From an uncultured Synergistales bacterium (GTDB taxonomy: Bacteria > Synergistota > Synergistia > Synergistales > Aminobacteriaceae), in NCBI GenBank assembly GCA_905233725.1, contig CAJOEM010000014.1, positions 3,479-41,290 on the forward strand: a DNA stretch of 37,812 nucleotides, in the 5' to 3' direction. Shown piece after piece: positions 32,887 through 37,812 of this stretch. Numbering within the stretch: position 1 is the first letter of the stretch; each line of letters opens with the position of its first letter. The translations under genes and the position numbers were made by a program. The notes under the pieces were generated by a model. That model was not told where the DNA came from. It saw nothing but the letters and a program-made list of their open reading frames with translations, and searched no databases.

Positions 32887-34575
32887 ATGTCCGAGAATAT
32901 AAATTACAAGCAGCTAATCCCGAAACTCATGAACGATGCGCGGCGCGGTGATGCAAAAGCTCAGTATCATCTGGGAGTTCTTTATCAGGACGGCAAAGTC
33001 GTTCCCAAAGATTACATTCAGGCGGCGAAATATTACACTCAAGCGGCTGCCAAAGGTCACGCAAAAGCTCAGTTGTATCTGGGACTGCTCTATCAGAACG
33101 GCAAAGGCTTCCCGAAAAATTACAAACAAGCTGCGTTCCTGTACTCTCAAGCGGCGGCTCAGGGCAACGAGAAAGCTATGTACTATCTCGGAATGCTCCA
33201 TTATTACGGCAAGGGCACTGACAAAAATCTCAACGAGGCGTTCAAATGGCTGACGGAATCTGCTTCACGCGGCTACCCGGAGGCTCAGAAAGTCATCGAC
33301 GAAATTCTCGCCGCAACTCGTGACGAAATCGCTCAGGAAATTTCTCAGGAACCAAAGCAAAAAACAGATTCTCAAGTTCAAGAGCCAAAACCAGAAATTA
33401 CAGCCAAGCATCACGAAGCAAATGACGCATTCAGAAAAGCTCTCGCCGAACAAGACGATGGCAATAATAACGCCTCTCAGAATGACGTTCCAAAAGCAAA
33501 ACCTGAGTCCAAGAAAAGCCGCGTCTACAAAATTTTCGCCCTGATAACTTTCGCTCTAACTGCAACTGCAATATTCATGTATTTCAGAAATTCACGCGCA
33601 ATAAACGTCCCAGAAAATAACGTGCTATCTCTGGGTGAACCAGTCGAAATTCCAGTCACTCAGCAAAACTCAACTCCGCCAACTCGCTTCGATCCGGATT
33701 CAGAAATCTTTGACGTGTACGGTCTCGCTGCAAACGGAAATCTAACCCAGCTTCAGAGCGCGGCGGCTAATGGCGCAAACTTCAACAAAGTCAACGATGA
33801 TGGCGAAACTCCACTTCATACGGCTGCTTCTCACAACAAACACACCGACACCGTGAAATTCTTGATAGACCAGGGACTCGATGTCAACGCTGAGCGCATC
33901 AAAGGCACTGGCGAAACTCCGCTCGCATTCGCAGTGATTCATAATAATGTCGAAGCTGTACGGGTTTTACTTTTGTGCGGTGCAAACGTGAATCTCAACA
34001 TCCCGGGAAAATCTCTGCTGTCAATCGCCGTCAAAAACGATTCTCCTGAGGTCGTGAATTTATTACTCGACGCAAAAGTCAGCCCAAATATTCGCGACGA
34101 AAATAACAAATTACCGATAGATTACGCAAACGAATTACCGCCAAATTCCCTGCTGAAAAATTCTCCCGTGTTCGACAGATTGCAATCCTCAAGCTCAAGC
34201 CCAGATGAGCCAACAGAAACTCCCGTCTCAAAGCAACCCGAAAAACAATCCGAGAGCGACAAAAACAAAATCGTTCAACGCGCCGTCCGTGAAAATCGCA
34301 TCCCGGATTACATATTCAAGCGCGGGAAATTCTCGTTCAATCCGTACGCCGAAAAATTAAGTGTAACCGGCTCAGGCGTAAGATTCAGATCCGAACCTAA
34401 CACAAAATCCAAAATCAAAACCGGTCTCAACAAAGGACAAATCCTGGAATATTACGGCGAATGGATCAGTCCTGCCGGAGAACGCTGGGTACTGGGTCTG
34501 GCGAAAAATTCGGATTCTGATTTCGGCTGGATTTACGGGCAATACACACAACTAATCAGCCCTAACTCAAATTAA
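32887..34575 (+). CDS. Sel1-repeat / transmembrane / ankyrin / SH3-like multidomain protein
   Basis: A 562-residue protein with an unusual domain chain. Residues ~20-140 hold about three and a half Sel1 (TPR-like) repeats (AQYHLGVLYQDGK, AQLYLGLLYQNGKG, AMYYLGMLHYYGKG). A charged linker follows, then one membrane helix at ~215-233. Ankyrin repeats occupy ~277-405 (DGETPLHTAA, TGETPLAFAV), and after a Ser/Pro/Lys linker an SH3-like domain lies at ~490-558 (VTGSGVRFRSEPNTKSKI to FGWIYGQY). With Lys/Arg before the helix, the Sel1 part is probably cytoplasmic and the ankyrin/SH3 part outside, perhaps near peptidoglycan; this topology is inferred. Its ATG abuts the HEPN stop. No enzymatic domain is visible; a scaffold or adaptor is likely. 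Confidence 0.88.
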   Translation: MSENINYKQLIPKLMNDARRGDAKAQYHLGVLYQDGKVVPKDYIQAAKYYTQAAAKGHAKAQLYLGLLYQNGKGFPKNYKQAAFLYSQAAAQGNEKAMYYLGMLHYYGKGTDKNLNEAFKWLTESASRGYPEAQKVIDEILAATRDEIAQEISQEPKQKTDSQVQEPKPEITAKHHEANDAFRKALAEQDDGNNNASQNDVPKAKPESKKSRVYKIFALITFALTATAIFMYFRNSRAINVPENNVLSLGEPVEIPVTQQNSTPPTRFDPDSEIFDVYGLAANGNLTQLQSAAANGANFNKVNDDGETPLHTAASHNKHTDTVKFLIDQGLDVNAERIKGTGETPLAFAVIHNNVEAVRVLLLCGANVNLNIPGKSLLSIAVKNDSPEVVNLLLDAKVSPNIRDENNKLPIDYANELPPNSLLKNSPVFDRLQSSSSSPDEPTETPVSKQPEKQSESDKNKIVQRAVRENRIPDYIFKRGKFSFNPYAEKLSVTGSGVRFRSEPNTKSKIKTGLNKGQILEYYGEWISPAGERWVLGLAKNSDSDFGWIYGQYTQLISPNSN

Positions 34576-34580
34576 CACGC

Positions 34581-34639
34581 AAAAAAATCCCCCATGATTT
34601 ACAGATTTATATCTCGCGATTCACGGGGGAAATTTTTTT
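34581..34639. terminator. Bidirectional terminator between convergent genes
   Basis: TCCCCCATGA (34588-34597) pairs with TCACGGGGGA (34621-34630) with one mismatch. It is flanked by seven A on the left and seven T on the right, so it can act on both strands, for the Sel1/ankyrin gene and for hpf. Confidence 0.88.
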
Positions 34640-35171
34640 AACGTTCCGGTTCGATTAATCCGTAAGAATTATTCTTGCGCTTGTACACAACGTTCACTTC
34701 GCCAGTGTCGGCATTCTGGAACATGAAGAACGAGTGTTCGATCAATTCCATTTGCATGATCGCCTCAACAGGATCCATCGGGTGAAGCTGAACTTTCTTG
34801 TTCTTGTCAATCACTGGAGCGTCGCTTGCTGGTTGATCCGAAGCTTCCTCAAGGCTGAATGAAATTTCGTCCGCCCCAAGTTGCGCCCTGTCCTTCAAGT
34901 ACGAATTGTAACGTTTGATTCTGCGTTCAAGATTCTTGAGTGACTGATCGAACGCTTTTCTCGGTTCGGGAGCATCCTCTTCCGCTCGCAAAATTACTCC
35001 GTTGGCATTAGCTGTCGTCTCGACGTTGAAGCTGCCCTTGTGATGTGTCACGACGATTTGGCAATTCAGAATTTTCTTGAAGAATTTTTCCATCTTGGAG
35101 ATTTTCTTCTCCATGTATTCCCTGAGTCGGTCGTCAATTTCAGCACCACGCTGCACAAATCTGATTTCCAT
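34638..35171 (-). CDS. hpf: Ribosome hibernation promoting factor, long form (HPF/RaiA)
   Basis: Long HPF binds the 30S decoding site and pairs ribosomes into 100S dimers in slow growth. The 177 residues comprise the S30AE domain (about 1-100: MEIRFVQRGAEIDDRLREY, VTHHKGSFNVE, DQSLKNLERRIKRY) and the C-terminal dimerisation domain (about 120-177: KVQLHPMDPVEAIMQMELIE, HSFFMFQNADTGEVNVVYKR). AAGGAGG precedes the ATG. The region upstream contains a divergent structured RNA. Confidence 0.97.
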   Translation of the reverse strand: MEIRFVQRGAEIDDRLREYMEKKISKMEKFFKKILNCQIVVTHHKGSFNVETTANANGVILRAEEDAPEPRKAFDQSLKNLERRIKRYNSYLKDRAQLGADEISFSLEEASDQPASDAPVIDKNKKVQLHPMDPVEAIMQMELIEHSFFMFQNADTGEVNVVYKRKNNSYGLIEPER

Positions 35172-35211
35172 TCTGAAAATAAACCTCCTTTGGTTATCTA
35201 ATTGCGGATTA

Positions 35212-35217
35212 ATTATA
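35212..35217 (-). promoter_or_regulatory. Likely -10 element of hpf
   Basis: On the minus strand this is a perfect TATAAT, 41 bases upstream of the hpf ATG. No clear -35 is seen at 16-18 bases. Confidence 0.5.
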
Positions 35218-35273
35218 GCAGCAGAAATTCATCCGTGCCTGTGAAAACTCTGCAAATTTTTCGCGTGAAAATT

Positions 35274-35302
35274 TTCGGAGTGATTTTGTTTGCGTGTATA
35301 AT
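35274..35302 (+). promoter_or_regulatory. Candidate promoter of the structured RNA
   Basis: A perfect TATAAT (35297-35302) preceded by TG has TTCGGA (35274-35279) 17 bases upstream. It would start transcripts near 35309, directed away from hpf. Confidence 0.55.
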
Positions 35303-35308
35303 TCTCGC

Positions 35309-35700
35309 ATCAACGGCGTATCCTTCAAATCGTTGTTCTAAAGACTTCGTTTCTTCTGCTTGAGTTAGCGAAAATCATCTCGCGGGAGGGTGCGTCGAGG
35401 AAAACGAACAGCGTAATTTTGAGGTGATAATCTGATAGGAGGTGCTTTGAAGTGTATAACGCTGCGGTTCAATTAGGACTGATTTCACGTTTGCGGGGTG
35501 TCTGCTCTAAGGGAAGCGGAAATTCCTGCGGCGACGTTCTCTGTCAAGGGCGATTGAGCCTGACGATGGGGATTTCGGCCGCACGTTATTCAGAGGGAAG
35601 GATAACGGGTAAGAATGAAATTTAGTTCGTGTTTTGAGCACGGACGCGCGTTTGTTGTTTTCACACGGAAGCACTCTTTCGTTGTGGGTTTTGATAATTT
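35309..35700 (+). ncRNA. Probable independent structured RNA, about 390 nt, divergent from hpf/raiA
   Basis: No convincing protein gene explains this stretch. Several helices can be drawn: ATCATCTC (35374-35381) with GAGGTGAT (35421-35428, one G-U); ATAACG (35456-35461) with CGTTAT (35584-35589); TGCGGC (35527-35532) with GCCGCA (35578-35583), which stacks directly on the previous helix; a GTCA/TGAC hairpin near 35542-35563 closed by GGC/GCC; and AGG-AA/TTCCT near 35511-35527. A promoter-like element lies just upstream and a terminator-like hairpin at the end. Local G+C is higher than in the flanking gaps. It does not match the conserved sequences of tmRNA, RNase P RNA, SRP RNA or 6S RNA as I know them. 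The raiA RNA motif of Bacillota and Actinomycetota is found beside raiA genes, so it is the first family to test. A 57-codon reading frame inside (35452-35625) is the main alternative. Confidence 0.6.
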
Positions 35701-35705
35701 ATTTT
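35662..35705 (+). terminator. Terminator-like hairpin at the end of the structured RNA
   Basis: CACACGGAAG (35662-35671) pairs with CTTTCGTTGTG (35676-35686), with one G-U pair and one bulged T, around a CACT loop. GGGTTTTGATAATTTATTTT follows. The T-tract is interrupted, so efficiency is uncertain. It separates the RNA from the downstream secreted-protein gene. Confidence 0.5.
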
Positions 35706-37638
35706 GAATATTCTTTTGTGTAAGGAATTATTTAAGGAGGAAAATCTCGCGGTAGTTCTTACGGCGTCATTTGCGTTTGCCGATACCTATTATCGCTGGA
35801 GGGGCGGCGACAGTGGCAAATGGGAAGACAAAGCTAACTGGCAGATGGCCAATGAGAGTTCTCTTACAGATGCCATTTGGGGGTCAGCTACAGAATATCC
35901 CGGCGCTAGCAGCAAGGATATAACTGAAGACAGTGAATTTGATCCTGTTGTTGCACTCTTCCAGTCGAATGCTAATGTCACGTTCAGTGCCAAATCAGTT
36001 GACATTCCCGTAGCTATCAGCGTTGACAACAAAACTTACCCGAATCAGTCTGGCATTAGTGTTAAGCTGAATTTGGGCAGTAGCAGCACGCTTACGGTTA
36101 CCGGAATCACAGTTAATGCCGGCTCAGCATTGGGTTCAGTCGCGTCTTTGACGATTGAGGGTGGTACTTTGTCTTCTGACGTAACAGAAGATGGTGTACA
36201 ATCTACACCGGTTGATCTGTCAGGTGGCGATCTTTCTTCACTCACTCTTAACACAAAGCTTGATAAGTTCGTGTTTGCACCTGGTGGGAATGATGATGCA
36301 TCATATACAGTGGGCGCAAATGGAGAACTCATTCTTGGGGCGAGAACCGGCAAGTTGGGTACTGGTAGCAATATCGTTGTCTATGACGGCGTAGTCAAAA
36401 TCAACAGCGTGAATCAGCTCTATGCTGCCAGCAAGGATGAAGAGATTAGTGTTACGTACACCGTTGGAGAAAACGGAACTCTTGCTATCAACTCTACGAT
36501 GACATTTGAGCCTAAGAGCACTGATCTTGATGCGGCAACTATTACAATCAGCGGCGCTCTCGATGTCAATGGAACGTTCACAATCGGTGGCGACAAGGGA
36601 GTTTTGAAAGCAGCGGCAGAAGAACCTTTATCTCTGGCAGTCACTGGCGGTACACTCGTGGTTAATACAGCAGAAGCAATCAGTTCTGATGTTAAATCTG
36701 TGGATCTCGCTGTCGAAAAGGGTGCAACGGTTGAGTTCAAGAAAGAAGTCAATGTTGCAGCTCTCGAGGGCGAAGGCACAGTGAAGTTTGCCACGGTCAA
36801 TTTCACTACTTCTGATACTGATGAGGATTATTCTTACACCGATTTCGAAGGCTCGATCACAGCAACCACAGCTACATTCGCAGACGGTGCAACGTATCCT
36901 TTCGGCGGCAACTCGAAAGTCAAAATCGCTGCAATCGATGTCAAGTATCCAAAAACACTCGGAGTGAGCGGCGATCTTGGTGACATAGCGGTCAACCTTG
37001 TTGCTGTTTCATCGGACGGCAGTTATAAGGGCGTTGGTTCTCTCGATGTTAAGGCTGATGCAGCTATCAAAACGTTGAAAGTCGATGGAGTGTATTCTAC
37101 TAATGCTGATCCTGCGAAAATCGTGTTTACTCTACCAGAAAACGCTGCAGATGAAGATGAAGGTCCGACGTTGACGGTTGAAAGTGTTACGTTCTTCAAC
37201 AACTACGCGACACTCAGCAAAGACCATGGATTGGCTAGTGCGACTGGTACGACCTTGCAAGCACTCAAGGTTGGTGATAGTGAGAGCACCGGCACGCTCG
37301 TGATTAAGGGCGGCAGTAACGGTACTGGAACGAAAGTTGCACTTATTTCCGGAGACGCAATCAATGTTGCTGCTGGCACACTGCGAATTGAGGGTGCTCT
37401 TGCTGACAACAATATCTATGTGAAAAACTCACGTTCAATGGTGGAAATTTCGAAACGGAACTCACCGAGGACAACGTTGACGACGAGTTCGCAGTTACGG
37501 TTGCTGGCAACGTCGAAATCATTGCTCAGACTACGATCAAAGTTGAACACTCACTTGGCAACGTCAAAGGAACAGAGTTTGCTCTTCTTACCAGTAAGAA
37601 GCTCTCCATGGATATGGAAGAGGAAGGTGGCCCTCTGA
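35704..37638 (+). CDS. Large secreted beta-rich passenger-type protein, first frame (apparent frameshift near 37427)
   Basis: The frame encodes 644 residues. An export signal (LAVVLTASFAFA) is followed by YYRWRGGDSGKWEDKANW, the W-x-G-x(n)-W-x(n)-NW opening seen in autotransporter-like passengers, and then Gly/Ser/Thr/Val-rich repeats typical of a beta-helix. The only start codons in frame are TTG at 35704 and 35716. They place a good AAGGAGG (35734-35740) inside the gene and add an atypical acidic n-region, so a normal ATG just after that site may have been lost. From about residue 575 the translation changes to Ser/Arg/Leu-rich sequence unlike the rest and stops at 37638, while the beta-rich pattern continues in another frame. 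Function: surface protein of unknown role. Confidence 0.7.
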   Translation: MNILLCKELFKEENLAVVLTASFAFADTYYRWRGGDSGKWEDKANWQMANESSLTDAIWGSATEYPGASSKDITEDSEFDPVVALFQSNANVTFSAKSVDIPVAISVDNKTYPNQSGISVKLNLGSSSTLTVTGITVNAGSALGSVASLTIEGGTLSSDVTEDGVQSTPVDLSGGDLSSLTLNTKLDKFVFAPGGNDDASYTVGANGELILGARTGKLGTGSNIVVYDGVVKINSVNQLYAASKDEEISVTYTVGENGTLAINSTMTFEPKSTDLDAATITISGALDVNGTFTIGGDKGVLKAAAEEPLSLAVTGGTLVVNTAEAISSDVKSVDLAVEKGATVEFKKEVNVAALEGEGTVKFATVNFTTSDTDEDYSYTDFEGSITATTATFADGATYPFGGNSKVKIAAIDVKYPKTLGVSGDLGDIAVNLVAVSSDGSYKGVGSLDVKADAAIKTLKVDGVYSTNADPAKIVFTLPENAADEDEGPTLTVESVTFFNNYATLSKDHGLASATGTTLQALKVGDSESTGTLVIKGGSNGTGTKVALISGDAINVAAGTLRIEGALADNNIYVKNSRSMVEISKRNSPRTTLTTSSQLRLLATSKSLLRLRSKLNTHLATSKEQSLLFLPVRSSPWIWKRKVAL

Positions 37639-37812
37639 CTTATTATGTCGAGAACGCTGTCGATGGCGAAGAAACTGCAGCTGACTTCAGCATCACCTCG
37701 AACGATACCGAAGTTTACCTCAAAGCTCTGCACGACTTCGTGACGATTGGTCATGGTGACGCATCGTTTGACGTACCTGCCTCTGCTTCAAATTGGGACG
37801 CGATTGCCAAAT
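37422..37812 (+). pseudogene. Continuation of the secreted passenger protein in a second frame; open at the right edge
   Basis: After the A5 tract at 37423-37427 the frame starting at 37422 reads KKLTFNGGNFETE-like beta-rich sequence and stays open to the window end (about 130 codons: TVAGNVEIIAQTTIKVEHSL, EFALLTSKKLSMDME, YVENAVDGEE, FVTIGHGDASFDV). It matches the composition and style of the upstream frame, so both belong to one ancestral gene. Adding one A to the tract would join them. It could be a real frameshift, a phase-variable tract, or a sequencing or assembly error. Confidence 0.7.

Noticed and set aside
35374-35428. Group II intron 5' end (GTGCG-like start near 35390)
   Set aside because: No domain V, no reverse transcriptase and no matching 3' end are visible.
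35309-35700. RNase P RNA, tmRNA, SRP RNA or 6S RNA at this position
   Set aside because: The invariant sequences I know for these RNAs (GAGGAAAGTCC and the universal core of RNase P, the tmRNA 5' GGGGxCGxxxxGGxTTCGAC, the SRP GGAAGCAGCC loop) are not there.

Overview
The window reads as a chromosomal segment of a Synergistota bacterium, about 45% G+C by rough count. The clearest marker is the C-terminus of the protein at 22029-23516: a Ser/Asp-Cys-Asn-Ala-Gly-Phe-Gly motif, a hydrophobic helix and a basic end, which is the Synergist-CTERM sorting signal. An anaerobic lifestyle fits the six-gene Rnf complex, a periplasmic FMN/FAD fumarate-reductase-type enzyme, an NhaC Na+/H+ antiporter and glycogen storage genes. 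TTG and GTG starts are used several times. I see no tRNA, rRNA, CRISPR array, insertion sequence or phage gene.

Layout. 1-3289 (minus, open at the left edge): a large secreted protein built from repeated modules of about 410 residues with putative Ig (He_PIG) domains. 3495-8783 (plus): rnfCDGEAB, closed by a hairpin terminator. 8855-10611: an AT-rich two-gene island encoding an EcoRV-like restriction endonuclease and its adenine methyltransferase. I could not find a single GATATC in the whole window. 10693-12567: secreted FMN-binding fumarate reductase flavoprotein. 12636-14458: a divergent pair, a free-standing double ACT-domain protein (minus) and a membrane GGDEF-like protein with a degenerate active-site loop (plus), separated by a long dyad. 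14573-15823 (minus): flavin reductase and iron-sulfur-flavoprotein-like flavodoxin. 15924-20354 (minus): sbcD-sbcC. 20447-21869 (plus): TauE/SafE permease and a secreted thermonuclease. 22029-23516: the Synergist-CTERM protein, behind a promoter whose spacer is mostly a 12-A tract. 23626-28321 (minus): glgP-glgA-glgC. 28650-30263 (minus): nhaC. 30517-34575 (plus): hisC-hisB, an MNT/HEPN pair, and a Sel1-TM-ankyrin-SH3 protein, tightly packed. 34638-35171 (minus): long-form hpf/raiA. About 35309-35700 (plus): a probable independent structured RNA with its own -10 and terminator. 35704-37812: a large secreted beta-rich passenger-type protein with an apparent frameshift and an oddly placed start, running off the right edge.

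How they fit together. Rnf couples ferredoxin:NAD+ electron flow to a Na+ or H+ gradient that NhaC can exchange. The fumarate-reductase-type protein is a plausible respiratory sink, though the link is inferred only from proximity. The glg cluster makes and degrades glycogen. The items most worth follow-up are the EcoRV-type system with its apparent site avoidance, the structured RNA divergent from hpf, the poly-A promoter of the CTERM protein, and the small accessory genes downstream of hisCB.
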